A DNA stretch of 64,000 nucleotides, taken from NCBI GenBank assembly GCA_030706015.1, contig JAUZPI010000014.1, positions 1 through 64,000 of the forward strand, read 5' to 3'. Made by a program: the position numbers and the translations under genes. This document shows positions 1-9,375 of the stretch, one piece after another. Within the stretch, counting starts at the first letter, position 1. Every line of letters begins with the position of its first letter. Under the pieces are notes generated by a model. That model did no database searches. It had not been told where the DNA came from and worked only from the letters and a program-made list of their open reading frames with translations. This DNA comes from Bacillota bacterium. GTDB taxonomy: Bacteria; Bacillota; Clostridia; Clostridiales; Clostridiaceae.

Positions 1-220
1 AGAAAAGTTTAAAGGTGTTATCGAAAATGGTGGTGGAGTAGTTGAAAACATTGATTTATGGGGTAAGAGAAAGTTAGCTTACGAAATAAACAAGATAAAT
101 GAAGGCTACTACACATTAATAAACTTTTCAGCAGATTCAGAGTTACCAAAAGAATTATACAGAGTTTTCAAAATCACTGATACTGTTATAAGACAATTAG
201 TTGTAAGAGTAGATGAATAA
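1..220 (+). CDS. rpsF: Ribosomal protein S6, C-terminal part
   Basis: The gene enters from the left edge; the frame opens at base 2 and ends with TAA at 218-220, giving about 72 residues. The translation contains the S6 landmarks NIDLWGKRKLAYEI, GYYTLINF and a VIRQLVVRVDE end, which are characteristic of bacterial S6, a 30S platform protein that pairs with S18. It is followed after 18 bases by ssb and then rpsR, the universal rpsF-ssb-rpsR operon. The start codon lies outside the window. Confidence 0.95.
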   Translation, partial: EKFKGVIENGGGVVENIDLWGKRKLAYEINKINEGYYTLINFSADSELPKELYRVFKITDTVIRQLVVRVDE

Positions 221-238
221 TAAGAGGCTGGTGTTAAT

Positions 239-670
239 ATGAACAAGGTAGTTTTAATTGGAAGATTAACAAAAGATCCAGAGCTTAAGTTTACTCCAGG
301 AAATGGTACAGCAGTTGCTTCATTTACTATAGCTGTCGATAGAAGATTTTCTAAAGATAGTCAAAAGGAAGCAGATTTTATTCCCATAGTAGTATGGGGA
401 AAACAAGCTGAGAGCACTGCTAACTATATGAGTAAAGGTAAACTCATAGGAATCAGCGGAAGAATACAAACTAGGTCTTATGATGCTAAAGATGGTACTA
501 AAAGATATGTTACCGAAGTGATTGCTGAAGAAGTGCAATTCCTTGAATGGGGAGGAGCTAACAATAGATCAGCAGATAACTTTGGAGGTAATTCTGCACC
601 AGGCGGCTTTGGAGATCAAGGCTATGGAGAAGATATTACTCCAATAGATGACGGAGACATACCATTCTAA
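239..670 (+). CDS. ssb: Single-stranded DNA-binding protein
   Basis: A 143-residue SSB. The N-terminal OB fold (about residues 1-105) starts MNKVVLIGRLTKDPELK and includes the FTIAVDRRF and FIPIVVWGKQAE strands. A glycine/asparagine-rich linker follows, and the protein ends in the acidic tip DDGDIPF that docks replication and repair partners. The ATG is preceded by GAGGCTGG. It sits between rpsF and rpsR as in nearly all Firmicutes, so this is the housekeeping copy rather than a phage copy. Confidence 0.97.
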   Translation: MNKVVLIGRLTKDPELKFTPGNGTAVASFTIAVDRRFSKDSQKEADFIPIVVWGKQAESTANYMSKGKLIGISGRIQTRSYDAKDGTKRYVTEVIAEEVQFLEWGGANNRSADNFGGNSAPGGFGDQGYGEDITPIDDGDIPF

Positions 671-689
671 GAAGTTAGGAGGGATAATG

Positions 690-959
690 ATGGGAAGAGA
701 AAACGGAAATAGAGATAGAGATGCTAGAAAAGGCGGAGCTAAGGGCAGAAGAATGAAGAGAAAAGTTTGTTCATTCTGTATGGATAAAGCTGAAAGCATC
801 GACTATAAAGATATAAATAAGCTTAGAAAGTTTATCACAGAAAGAGGAAAGATTCTTCCAAGAAGAATTTCTGGAAACTGTGCAAAACATCAAAGACAAT
901 TAACTGATGCTGTAAAGAGAGCTAGAAACATAGCATTATTACCATTTACAACAGAATAG
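690..959 (+). CDS. rpsR: Ribosomal protein S18
   Basis: About 89 residues, basic, with the S18 signature KVCSFCMDKAESIDYKD, followed by LRKFITERGKILPRRISGNCAKHQRQL and AVKRARNIALLPF. It binds S6 on the 30S platform. Two adjacent ATGs (687 and 690) follow AGGAGGG at 677-683; the second has the better spacing and gives MGRENGN. The C-S-F-C cysteine pair suggests a zinc-binding (C+) type. It is the last gene of the operon and is followed directly by a terminator. Confidence 0.96.
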   Translation: MGRENGNRDRDARKGGAKGRRMKRKVCSFCMDKAESIDYKDINKLRKFITERGKILPRRISGNCAKHQRQLTDAVKRARNIALLPFTTE

Positions 960-976
960 TTAATATATTATACATA

Positions 977-1004
977 AAAACTCCTGATTATTCAGGAGTT
1001 TTTT
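977..1004 (+). terminator. Intrinsic terminator of rpsF-ssb-rpsR
   Basis: The inverted repeat AAAACTCCTGA / TCAGGAGTTTT with a 4-base loop is followed by a T run. It lies 17 bases after the rpsR stop. Confidence 0.9.
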
Positions 1005-1178
1005 AATTTGCAGGAAATATGACAGATTAGTTGAAAATATATGTTTATATGTAAATGGAAAATAGTTTTTGTATAAATATTAAATTTAATATGTTATAAT
1101 ACCAGTATTGCCTATAAAATCATGTAGCAATAAACAACAATTTGTAACAACACTTTACACTTGTTAGGAGGAGAAACA

Positions 1179-2006
1179 GTGAAGAAGGTATCATTATTGG
1201 CTGTTGGTGTAGTTTTTAGTATTTCTTTAATTGGTTGCTCTCCAAAGTATGAGAGTTCAACTAGTAGTAGTTCTGCAGTATCAAAGGTAAATGTATCTGA
1301 TGAAGAAATATTAAAAGTTATAGATGGCAGTATAGAAGCAGCTAATGCAAAAGATTTAAACAAATATATGGGTTATTATGACGATAAATCAGAGCAATAT
1401 AATGATATTAAATCGGCGATGGACAGTGAATTGAAGACATATGATTTAAAATTTACAGCAAGTGACGTACATATCTTAACTAAGAATGCAAATGATATTC
1501 AGGTGCAGGCAGTAGAAACAGTAAAACTAAATAAGGGAAACAATTTTATGGATAATAAATCTTTAGTTATTGAACGTTTGAAAAAGGTGGACAATAAGTG
1601 GAAGATTTATCAAAGAGATATTAAAAAGGTAGAGTATTTTGAACCAGTGTATAATGTAATATATAACTCAATTCAAGGGGCTAATGAAAAGGACATAACT
1701 GCTTTTATGGCTGCTTTTGATCAAACAAATACTGATTATTGCAGCAAAGTAAAAGATGAGCAGCAGTCCATTTTTGACAAATATGATGTAGAGTACACCT
1801 TTGAAAGTGCAAGTATTACTGATAAAGTAGATAACAAAGTGGCTGTTCAAGTCACAACAACAGCTATTAAGAAAAGTAATAGTGCATTTAATAATGTTAG
1901 AACAACATCAATATACCATTTTAAAAATGTAAATAACGAATGGAAGATCACTAAAATTGATATAAAATCAACTCAACAACTTGATAATAAATTGATAGCC
2001 AAATAA
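1179..2006 (+). CDS. Lipoprotein with two tandem NTF2-like repeats
   Basis: The likely start is GTG at 1179, 5 bases after GGAGGAG. A short signal peptide ends in the lipobox SLIGC, so the product is predicted to be lipid-anchored to the membrane. The mature part is two homologous halves: residues of the form EEILKVIDGSIEAANAKDLNKYMGYYD and VYNVIYNSIQGANEKDITAFMAAFD each lead to a V-K-N-WKI-K-DIK ending. This is the pattern of SnoaL/NTF2-like (DUF4440-type) folds. A candidate -10 TATAAT lies at 1095-1100. The exact role is unknown; the family mostly acts as binding or protein-interaction modules. Confidence 0.75.
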   Translation: MKKVSLLAVGVVFSISLIGCSPKYESSTSSSSAVSKVNVSDEEILKVIDGSIEAANAKDLNKYMGYYDDKSEQYNDIKSAMDSELKTYDLKFTASDVHILTKNANDIQVQAVETVKLNKGNNFMDNKSLVIERLKKVDNKWKIYQRDIKKVEYFEPVYNVIYNSIQGANEKDITAFMAAFDQTNTDYCSKVKDEQQSIFDKYDVEYTFESASITDKVDNKVAVQVTTTAIKKSNSAFNNVRTTSIYHFKNVNNEWKITKIDIKSTQQLDNKLIAK

Positions 2007-2019
2007 ATAATAATTGATG

Positions 2020-2050
2020 ACTAAGGCATAAAATTGCCTTAGTTGTTTTA
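2020..2050 (+). terminator. Intrinsic terminator of the lipoprotein gene
   Basis: The stem ACTAAGGCA / TGCCTTAGT is followed by TGTTTTATTTTAT, 14 bases beyond the stop codon. Confidence 0.85.
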
Positions 2051-2181
2051 TTTTATAGTAATTTAAAATTGAAGGATTAATTGAAAGAATATAAACAAAC
2101 CTCGATGCATAAACATATGTTGCATAAAACCTAAAAAATAACTAAAATAAATGTATAGTGCGTAAAAGGGGATGTGGAACA

Positions 2182-2499
2182 ATGCGAAAAGAAGATTTTA
2201 ATATTATGTCTAACGTAAAGATAATTGAGCAATTAAAAGCAAGCTTATTGTGTATGATAGGAGAATTATATAGACTTTTAACTAAGGGAAGTAATGTGGC
2301 TCAGGATGCTATACTTGAGTGTATATCAGGGGCAATAATACTTTTATATGTATTAGCTAATAGATTAGGATACTCTAATGTAGAAGTAGATGAGACTATG
2401 AAGAAAAAATTAAAATTGGGCATAATTGAAGAAGATGTTATTGAAAAGGATGGGAAGGATTTAAGTAAATTATATAATCATTTAAGAGATAGGATGTAG
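2182..2499 (+). CDS. MazG-like family protein
   Basis: A 105-residue protein starting at ATG 2182 after GGGGATGTGG; a longer reading from GTG 2158 has no better ribosome site. The helices IEQLKASLLCMIGELYRLLTKGSNVAQDAILECISGAIILLYVLANRLGYS match the MazG-like/all-alpha NTP pyrophosphatase group found at this place in many clostridia. The acidic metal-binding residues typical of active MazG are sparse, so catalysis is uncertain. It is followed 12 bases later by yybS and is probably co-transcribed with it. Confidence 0.7.
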   Translation: MRKEDFNIMSNVKIIEQLKASLLCMIGELYRLLTKGSNVAQDAILECISGAIILLYVLANRLGYSNVEVDETMKKKLKLGIIEEDVIEKDGKDLSKLYNHLRDRM

Positions 2500-2511
2500 A
2501 TGGAGGAAAAG

Positions 2512-3504
2512 ATGCAAAATAATATAAGAAGTACAAGGGCGATTGTAGAAACAGGACTTATGGCAGCGATTATAATGGTTTTTATGATTATAAGAACATA
2601 TATTCCATTTGTAGAAGTTATAGCTTTTTTCTTGTTGCCGGTACCAATAACCTTAACGTATATTAGACACGGGTTAAAGTATGCAATTGCCTCACTAGTT
2701 ATTAGTACTATATTAGGTATAATGTTCATAAATCCCATGATTGTAATTGTAATTTCAGTTACCTGTGGCTTAGTAGGGCTCACCCTTGGATATTGTGTTT
2801 ATAAAAATAGAGAGTTTAGTTTTACACTTATGCTATTATCCTTTGCATTTGCTATAGGCATAATTATAAACATGGTGATTTTAACTACATTTATTTATAA
2901 GGGTGGTTTTATTGCTTTTATCAACACTCAGGTTAAAGTTATTCAAGAATCTATAAACATGGCGGGAAATGTTTATTCTTCATTAGGAGTAAATAAGCAG
3001 CAGATAGATGTCGTGTTAAGTCCATATAAAATGTTTACTACGGATTTTGTTCTTAAACTTTTACCAGCAACTCTTGTTGCAGCAGCAGTTATATATGCTT
3101 TTTTAAGCTATGTTATAACTAAGGCAGTATTTAAAAAATTGAGAATTGAGATGGCTAAAGCTATACCTTTTACAAAACTATATATACCAACAATATTTTC
3201 TGCACTAATGATATTAGCCATTGGTTTAGGAATGTTTCTTTCAAGTAGAAAGCTTTCAGCAGGAGATTATATCATTTATTCATCGTATACTTTATTCACT
3301 TTAATTCTAACGATAATTGGGGCTTCTGCAGCAGCATATTTCTTAATGTATAGGTATAAAATGAAAAAAGGAGCAGTTACTTCTATTATAATTATGGTTC
3401 TCTTAATTTTACCAATACTTCTTATATATTTAGGAGTAGCAGAAACAATATTTGATTTTAGAAAGATTGATCCTAATAGACCTAGAAGAAAGCTGGAGGA
3501 TTAG
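2512..3504 (+). CDS. yybS: YybS family (DUF2232) membrane protein
   Basis: About 330 residues with eight or so hydrophobic segments and a short polar C-terminus. It starts MQNNIRSTRAIVETGLMAAIIMVFMIIRTYIPF, typical of the DUF2232/YybS family that precedes gdpP in Firmicutes. ATG 2512 is chosen because TGGAGG sits 7 bases upstream, while the ATG at 2500 has no room for a ribosome site. The family resembles S components of ECF transporters, but its substrate is unknown. The gdpP start follows the stop by one base, implying tight translational coupling. Confidence 0.85.
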   Translation: MQNNIRSTRAIVETGLMAAIIMVFMIIRTYIPFVEVIAFFLLPVPITLTYIRHGLKYAIASLVISTILGIMFINPMIVIVISVTCGLVGLTLGYCVYKNREFSFTLMLLSFAFAIGIIINMVILTTFIYKGGFIAFINTQVKVIQESINMAGNVYSSLGVNKQQIDVVLSPYKMFTTDFVLKLLPATLVAAAVIYAFLSYVITKAVFKKLRIEMAKAIPFTKLYIPTIFSALMILAIGLGMFLSSRKLSAGDYIIYSSYTLFTLILTIIGASAAAYFLMYRYKMKKGAVTSIIIMVLLILPILLIYLGVAETIFDFRKIDPNRPRRKLED

Positions 3505-3505
3505 T

Positions 3506-5494
3506 ATGAACAGCAAATTTAATCGTTTTACCAATAGCAGCCTATTATATATTGTAATAATTATGTTACTTATAGGAGGTCTGTTCTTCTATGGACACTT
3601 TGCTATTGGTGCTGTAACATTGACATTATTAGTGGGAGCAATAATCTGTAATATAAATAATGCAAAAGTTAAAAAAGATGAGTGGAAAAAGTTTATTGAA
3701 GATTTTTCATCTCAGCTTGATGTAGCAACAAGAAGTACTTTAGTAAGACTTCCTTTCCCCTTAATTATAATTGGTGACAAGGGTGACATATTATGGTACA
3801 ATCAGAATTCAACAGCTATGCTGAATGGGTTGGATATACTAGGCAGAAACGTAAAGGATATATTCTCAGATATAAAGCTTGTAAAGATACTAAATGGGAG
3901 TAAAACATCCTTTCAATATGTTAAAATAGAAAATAAGTATTACGATATTTATACTAGTGTCGTTGATACAGCTGATAATAAATTTGGCAGGGGTAAGGTT
4001 ATACTACTTTATTTCTGCGATGTTACAGATAAATATGAAATGAAATCTGCAATAGATGATAGTAAGGAATCCATAGCTTTAGTGGAGATAGACAATTTAG
4101 ATGAAGTAATAAAGACAACAGAAGAGGATAAAAAACCTCTCCTTATTGCTGCAATAGAAACCAATATAAATGCTTATGCTCAAAATATTGAAGCTGCAGT
4201 TAAAAAGTATTCTTCCAATAAATATATATTTGCAATACAAAACAAATATATAGAAAAAGAAATGGAAAAGAAATTTGATATATTGGACTCATTAAGGGAA
4301 ATAAATATAGGCAACAAATTAGCTGTAACACTAAGTATGGGTATTGGTAAGGGTGGAAATACTCCCTTGGAGAACTACAAATACGCTATTACAGCAAAGG
4401 AACTGGCGCTAGGAAGAGGCGGAGATCAGGTAGTAGTTAAACAGGGAGAGAAGTTGTCCTTCTATGGCGGCAAGACAAAAGAAATAGAAAAGAGAACAAA
4501 AGTTAGAGCAAGAGTGATAGCTCATTCTCTTGTAGACCTGGTAAAAGAAAGTACTAACGTATTTATAATGGGTCATATAAATCCAGATATGGACTGTTTT
4601 GGAGCATCCATAGGTTTATATAGTGCAGTAAATGCTATTAATAAGCAATGCTACATTGTTCTAGATGATTATAATGCGGGAATAAGTGACGTTCTAGCTA
4701 AGGTTGAACAGTTGAAGGAATATGAAGGTGCTTTTATAAATAGTAATGCATGTTTGCCAATGATAGGACCAAAAAGTTTATTAATAGTTGTAGATGTAAA
4801 TAGTTCAAGTTATATTCAAAATCCAGATATTTTGAAATTAGTAGATAGGGTAGTAGTTATAGATCATCACAGGAGGTCTATTAATTTTATAGAAGATGCT
4901 ATTTTAAGCTATATAGAAACTTATGCATCCTCTACCTCAGAAATGGTAACTGAGATACTTCAATACATGATAGAGGGGCATAAATTAAAAACAATTGAAG
5001 CAGAAATACTTTTAGCTGGTATTTGTGTAGATACAAAGAACTTCTGTTTTAAAACAGGAGTGAGGACCTTTGAAGCTGCTGCGTTCTTGAGAAAACAGGG
5101 TGCAGACACTATAGACGTTAAAAAGTTGTTTTCTAGCAACTTAGATAATTATATAAAAAAGTCTGAGATTATCAAATCAGCAAAAGTGGTAAAAAATATC
5201 GCTATAGCAGTTTGTCCACCAAAAATAGAAGATACCATAATAGCTGCCCAAGCAGCGGATGAACTTGTAAACATTACAGGTATTCAAGCATCCTTTGTTG
5301 CTGTTAAAATAGGAGATGATGTATATATTAGCGGCAGGTCTTTAGGAGATATAAATGTGCAGCTTATTCTGGAATCCTTAGGTGGTGGAGGACACATGAC
5401 TATAGCAGGAGCAAAGCTTGCTTCTTCTTCATTAAAAGAAGCAGTTAAAAAGCTAGAAGATGCTATAAACAAATACTTAAGGGAGAGTGAATAG
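3506..5494 (+). CDS. gdpP: Cyclic-di-AMP phosphodiesterase GdpP
   Basis: 662 residues with the full GdpP layout: two N-terminal membrane helices (about residues 8-50), a PAS-like domain (about 85-175), a degenerate GGDEF domain (about 180-320), then DHH and DHHA1 domains. The DHH motif GHINPDMDCFGA is near residues 356-367, VIDHHRR near 450 and the glycine-rich GGGGHMTIAGA near 626. The enzyme hydrolyses c-di-AMP to pApA and so affects potassium and osmotic balance and cell-wall homeostasis. ATG 3506 follows AGCTGGAGG. It lies in the conserved order yybS-gdpP-rplI. Confidence 0.95.
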   Translation: MNSKFNRFTNSSLLYIVIIMLLIGGLFFYGHFAIGAVTLTLLVGAIICNINNAKVKKDEWKKFIEDFSSQLDVATRSTLVRLPFPLIIIGDKGDILWYNQNSTAMLNGLDILGRNVKDIFSDIKLVKILNGSKTSFQYVKIENKYYDIYTSVVDTADNKFGRGKVILLYFCDVTDKYEMKSAIDDSKESIALVEIDNLDEVIKTTEEDKKPLLIAAIETNINAYAQNIEAAVKKYSSNKYIFAIQNKYIEKEMEKKFDILDSLREINIGNKLAVTLSMGIGKGGNTPLENYKYAITAKELALGRGGDQVVVKQGEKLSFYGGKTKEIEKRTKVRARVIAHSLVDLVKESTNVFIMGHINPDMDCFGASIGLYSAVNAINKQCYIVLDDYNAGISDVLAKVEQLKEYEGAFINSNACLPMIGPKSLLIVVDVNSSSYIQNPDILKLVDRVVVIDHHRRSINFIEDAILSYIETYASSTSEMVTEILQYMIEGHKLKTIEAEILLAGICVDTKNFCFKTGVRTFEAAAFLRKQGADTIDVKKLFSSNLDNYIKKSEIIKSAKVVKNIAIAVCPPKIEDTIIAAQAADELVNITGIQASFVAVKIGDDVYISGRSLGDINVQLILESLGGGGHMTIAGAKLASSSLKEAVKKLEDAINKYLRESE

Positions 5495-5496
5495 AA

Positions 5497-5940
5497 ATGA
5501 AAGTTATTTTATTAAAGGATATAAAAGGTGTAGGAAAGAAGAATGATGTGGTGAATGCTTCTGATGGTTATGCAAGAAACTACCTATTTCCTAGAGGTTT
5601 AGCTCAAGAGGCTTCAGATGTTAATATGCACATATTAAATAAAAAGAACGAGGCTGATAGAAAGAAGAAGTTAGAAGAGATAGAAGCAGCTCAAAAACTT
5701 GCAGACGAGTTAAAAGGTAAACAGGTTAAAATGTCAGCAAAAGCAGGCGCAGGTGGAAGATTGTTTGGAGCGATAACAAGTAAGGATATTGCTGCTGAAA
5801 TAAAGAAGCAATTGAAAGCAGATATAGATAAGAAGAAGGTTGTAACAGAAACAATTAGACATCTTGGAAATTATGAAATAGAACTAAAAATTTACCCAGA
5901 GGTGTCAACTAAGATAAATGTGCTTATTGTCGAAGAGTAG
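5497..5940 (+). CDS. rplI: Ribosomal protein L9
   Basis: 147 residues of normal L9 length. The N-terminal RNA-binding lobe begins MKVILLKDIKGVGKKNDVVNASDGYARNYLFPRGLA, followed by the long central helix and a C-terminal lobe with GRLFGAITSKDIA and IKLLG-like strands. It sits on the 50S L1 stalk base. The gene starts two bases after gdpP and precedes lonC by 14 bases, so the four-gene run yybS-gdpP-rplI-lonC is probably one operon. Confidence 0.97.
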   Translation: MKVILLKDIKGVGKKNDVVNASDGYARNYLFPRGLAQEASDVNMHILNKKNEADRKKKLEEIEAAQKLADELKGKQVKMSAKAGAGGRLFGAITSKDIAAEIKKQLKADIDKKKVVTETIRHLGNYEIELKIYPEVSTKINVLIVEE

Positions 5941-5954
5941 AGAGGGGATAAAGC

Positions 5955-7856
5955 GTGAAATTACAATTTGATTCAGATGAATTAAATAAGGTTATGGAAA
6001 AGAAATTGCCTTTAGAAGTTCAAGTAAACGTGCTATATGAGGCATTAAGAAATATAGTTGATGAGAAAACAGTAAACTCAAGAGTTGTAAAATATAAACT
6101 TCAAAAATATATAAAGAGTGAAGATATCTATAAGAGAATTTTTGCGTTAAATAAGATTGTAAGTGATGGCAAAGGCATTGACGTAATCCCTGACGAAGAA
6201 ACTATACATGAAGCAATTGAGGATACAAATAACTGGATTGTTGAATGTGTTGCAAAAAGATATGTTCAAAGCAAGATAGAACAGGATGTAGAAAAGGTCC
6301 TAATGGAAAAGCAGGAAAAATACGTGGATGAAGTTAGACTTGGTATATTAAAGAAGAAAAAAGGACCTGAAAATGCTAAAACATTAAAAAAGTATGCGGA
6401 GCTTGAGGTGTTAGACACAACAAAATTAACAAAAAGTATTCAGTCTATGTTAAGACCTGAATCTTTTTCAGAAATTGTTGGACAAGAAAGAGCTATTAAA
6501 TCTATAATGGCCAAAATAGCTTCACCATATCCTCAACACATAATATTATATGGACCACCAGGGGTAGGAAAAACTACTGCTGCAAGAATAGCATTAGAAG
6601 AAGCTAGAAAACTTCAATACTCTCCATTTAAGGAAGGTGCTAAGTTTGTTGAGGTAGATGGAACTACTTTAAGATGGGATCCAAGAGAAATAACAAACCC
6701 TCTTTTAGGATCTGTACATGACCCTATATATCAAGGAAGCAAAAGAGACTTAGCTGAAATCGGTGTTCCTGAACCAAAACCAGGACTTGTAACTGAAGCC
6801 CATGGTGGTGTGTTATTTATTGATGAAATAGGTGAATTAGATTCTATACTTCAAAATAAACTATTAAAAGTTTTAGAGGATAAGAGAGTAGAGTTCTCAT
6901 CATCCTATTATGATCCAGATGATGAAAATACACCAAAGTATATTAAATACCTATTTGATAAGGGTGCACCGGCAGACTTTGTTTTAATAGGAGCTACAAC
7001 AAGAGAGCCTTCTGAAATCAATCCAGCATTAAGATCAAGATGTACAGAGGTATACTTTGAACCTCTAACCGCAAAGGATATTCAAAATATAATAAAAAAT
7101 GCTGCGAAAAAGATAAAGGTTAAGCTTGAAGCAGGTGTACCAGAACTTATAAGCAGATACACTATTGAAGGAAGAAGAGCAATAAACATTTTGTCTGATG
7201 TTTATGGTGCAGTATTGTATAATAATGGTTTAAATCCTGAGGAAAAGGTTAAAATAACAGTTAAGGATGTTGAGAACATTTTAGCTATTAGCAGATTCGT
7301 TCCTTATGAAGAAATGAATAACGAAGATAAGTATGAAATTGGACATGTTTTCGGATTAGGTGTTAGCGGCTATATTGGTTCAACTATAGAAATAGAAGCA
7401 TCAGTATTTCCTGCAAAAGAAAAAGGAGCCGGTACAGTAAGATTTAATGATACTGCTGGAAGTATGGCCAAAGACTCTGTATTTAATGCAGCATCAGTAA
7501 TTCGTAAGATAACTGATAAAGATTTAAGAGATTATGACATTCACGTTAATGTAATTGGCGGTGGAAATATTGATGGTCCTTCAGCGGGAGCAGCGATAAC
7601 TGTATGCATAATCAGTGCACTTTTAAATAAGCCATTAAGACAAGATGTGGCTATTACCGGGGAAATATCTTTAAGAGGAAAAGTTAAACCTGTTGGTGGA
7701 ATATTTGAAAAGGTATATGGAGCAAGAAGAAAAGGAATTAAGCTTGTAACTGTACCTAAGGATAATTTAAAAGCTGTTCCTCAAGGATTAACAGATATTG
7801 ATGTAAAAGCAGTAGATACAATTGAAGAGCTTATGGATATAGTTTTCAAAAGCTAA
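5955..7856 (+). CDS. lonC: Lon-family ATP-dependent protease (LonC/LonB type)
   Basis: 633 residues, shorter than classical LonA and without its N-terminal substrate domain. An unusual helical N-terminus is followed by an AAA+ module: Walker A GPPGVGKTT at about 200-208, a Walker B LFIDEIGEL, and the sensor stretch NPALRSRC. The C-terminal Lon protease domain has the catalytic serine in GPSAGAA (about 543) and the downstream lysine in the GGIFEK segment. The start is GTG 5955 after GAGGGG. Lon-family enzymes degrade regulators and misfolded proteins; clostridia often carry this copy between rplI and dnaB. Specific substrates cannot be inferred. Confidence 0.9.
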   Translation: MKLQFDSDELNKVMEKKLPLEVQVNVLYEALRNIVDEKTVNSRVVKYKLQKYIKSEDIYKRIFALNKIVSDGKGIDVIPDEETIHEAIEDTNNWIVECVAKRYVQSKIEQDVEKVLMEKQEKYVDEVRLGILKKKKGPENAKTLKKYAELEVLDTTKLTKSIQSMLRPESFSEIVGQERAIKSIMAKIASPYPQHIILYGPPGVGKTTAARIALEEARKLQYSPFKEGAKFVEVDGTTLRWDPREITNPLLGSVHDPIYQGSKRDLAEIGVPEPKPGLVTEAHGGVLFIDEIGELDSILQNKLLKVLEDKRVEFSSSYYDPDDENTPKYIKYLFDKGAPADFVLIGATTREPSEINPALRSRCTEVYFEPLTAKDIQNIIKNAAKKIKVKLEAGVPELISRYTIEGRRAINILSDVYGAVLYNNGLNPEEKVKITVKDVENILAISRFVPYEEMNNEDKYEIGHVFGLGVSGYIGSTIEIEASVFPAKEKGAGTVRFNDTAGSMAKDSVFNAASVIRKITDKDLRDYDIHVNVIGGGNIDGPSAGAAITVCIISALLNKPLRQDVAITGEISLRGKVKPVGGIFEKVYGARRKGIKLVTVPKDNLKAVPQGLTDIDVKAVDTIEELMDIVFKS

Positions 7857-7881
7857 GTGTTTTTACAAATAGATGAAATGA

Positions 7882-7927
7882 CTTAGGGAGACCTGCTGTG
7901 GGTTATATAATAACTCTAAGGGTCTCC
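7882..7927 (+). other. Structured leader between lonC and dnaB
   Basis: In the 111-base gap, GGAGACC (7887-7893) can pair with GGTCTCC (7921-7927), while the neighbouring CTTAG (7882-7886) can pair with CTAAG (7916-7920). The two pairings cross, so they would be either a pseudoknot or mutually exclusive. A small inner hairpin GTTAT/ATAAC is also possible. No T run follows the 3' arm, so it is not a standard terminator. Function unknown. Confidence 0.35.
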
Positions 7928-7967
7928 ATTATTAATATGGTTAAAAGACACATTAGGAGGATAAAGT

Positions 7968-9296
7968 ATGAGTACACCTCTAAAAAGTTTGCCTCAGAAT
8001 ATAGATGCAGAGCAATCCGTTTTAGGTTCTATGATATTAGATAGAAATTCTATTGCACAAGCAGCAGAAGTTTTAGTTAGTGATGATTTTTATAGAGATA
8101 CTCACAAGGTTATATTTGGTTCTATAGTTGAACTGTATCAGAGAGATATTCCTGTAGATATGGTTACTCTTATAGAGCACTTAAGAGCAGCGGAAAAATT
8201 AGAAGCAGCTGGTGGTATTACATATATAACAGAGGTAAGTAGTTCAGTACCATCTACTGCAAACCTTCAATCTTATATAAACATAGTTAAAGACAAAGCT
8301 ATGCTCAGAAAGCTCATTAGGGTTTCTAATGAAATAATAGATGAGAGCTATAATCAGCAAGATGATGTTCAAAAAGTGTTAGATTCAGCAGAAAAGAAAA
8401 TATTTGATATAGCACAAAATAAAATCAGCAGCGATTTTGAATCTATGAGCCAAGTTCTTGTTAGAGGCTTTGATCAGATAGAAAAGATGTTTAACAATAA
8501 AGGGGAATTAACAGGAGTTCCCTCTGGTTTTGGTGAACTTGATGCAAAAACCTCTGGTTTTCAAAAGGGTGACATGATACTTATAGCAGCCAGACCGTCT
8601 ATGGGAAAAACAACCTTTGCTCTAAACTTAGCTCAGCATGCAGCTCTTAGATCAGGTAAAAGTGTATTAATCTTTTCCCTGGAAATGTCCAAGGAGCAGC
8701 TAGCTTATAAGATGTTATGTACTGAAGCTAATGTAGATATGTTAAAATTAAGAACTGGTAACTTGGATGATAAAGATTGGGATAATATAGCTAGAGCTTC
8801 AGGACCATTGGCATCAGCAAAGATATTCATAGACGATACTGCAGGTGTATCTGTTATGGAAATGAGATCAAAATGCAGAAGAATGAAAATCGAGCACGGT
8901 ATAGATATGATAGTTATAGATTATCTTCAGTTAATGAGTGGAAGTGGAGAAAGCAGACAACAGGAGGTATCTGAAATATCAAGATCTATAAAAGCAATAG
9001 CTAAAGAAATGCAGTGTCCTGTAATAGCATTGTCTCAGTTATCTCGTGCACCTGAGCAAAGAACAGATCATAGACCAATGCTTTCTGACCTTAGAGAGTC
9101 TGGTTCTATAGAGCAGGACGCCGATTTGGTTATGTTCCTATATAGAGATGAATACTATAATAAAGAAACTGAAGAAAAGAACATGGCAGAATGCATAATA
9201 GCTAAGCAAAGAAATGGTCCTACAGGAACTGTTAAGCTTGCATGGTTAGGTCAGTTCAGTAAATTTGGTTCTTTGGACGTTATACATCAAGAATAA
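7968..9296 (+). CDS. dnaB: Replicative DNA helicase
   Basis: 442 residues. The N-terminal helical primase-interaction domain starts after LPQNIDAEQSVLGSMILD. The RecA-like motor has Walker A ARPSMGKTT at about residues 207-215, a Walker B DMIVIDYLQLM, and the LSQLSRAPEQR segment with arginine finger. It is the hexameric 5'-3' helicase at the fork (dnaC in Bacillus nomenclature). Location beside rplI and lonC marks it as the chromosomal copy. ATG 7968 follows TAGGAGGA. Confidence 0.97.
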   Translation: MSTPLKSLPQNIDAEQSVLGSMILDRNSIAQAAEVLVSDDFYRDTHKVIFGSIVELYQRDIPVDMVTLIEHLRAAEKLEAAGGITYITEVSSSVPSTANLQSYINIVKDKAMLRKLIRVSNEIIDESYNQQDDVQKVLDSAEKKIFDIAQNKISSDFESMSQVLVRGFDQIEKMFNNKGELTGVPSGFGELDAKTSGFQKGDMILIAARPSMGKTTFALNLAQHAALRSGKSVLIFSLEMSKEQLAYKMLCTEANVDMLKLRTGNLDDKDWDNIARASGPLASAKIFIDDTAGVSVMEMRSKCRRMKIEHGIDMIVIDYLQLMSGSGESRQQEVSEISRSIKAIAKEMQCPVIALSQLSRAPEQRTDHRPMLSDLRESGSIEQDADLVMFLYRDEYYNKETEEKNMAECIIAKQRNGPTGTVKLAWLGQFSKFGSLDVIHQE

Positions 9297-9332
9297 AAAA
9301 TGTCTGCAGTACGTTGGCTGCAGACATTTTTT
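9295..9332 (+). terminator. dnaB terminator
   Basis: A long perfect stem AAAAAATGTCTGCAG / CTGCAGACATTTTTT overlaps the dnaB stop codon. Its T run marks the end of the rplI-dnaB chromosomal block. Confidence 0.93.
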
Positions 9333-9375
9333 ATTCATCTCTCTCATAGCTACTTTACTTATCATAAGGGGGCAT

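Noticed and set aside
7857..7967. Riboswitch in front of dnaB
   Set aside because: Some pairing exists but no known riboswitch consensus, and dnaB is not a usual target.
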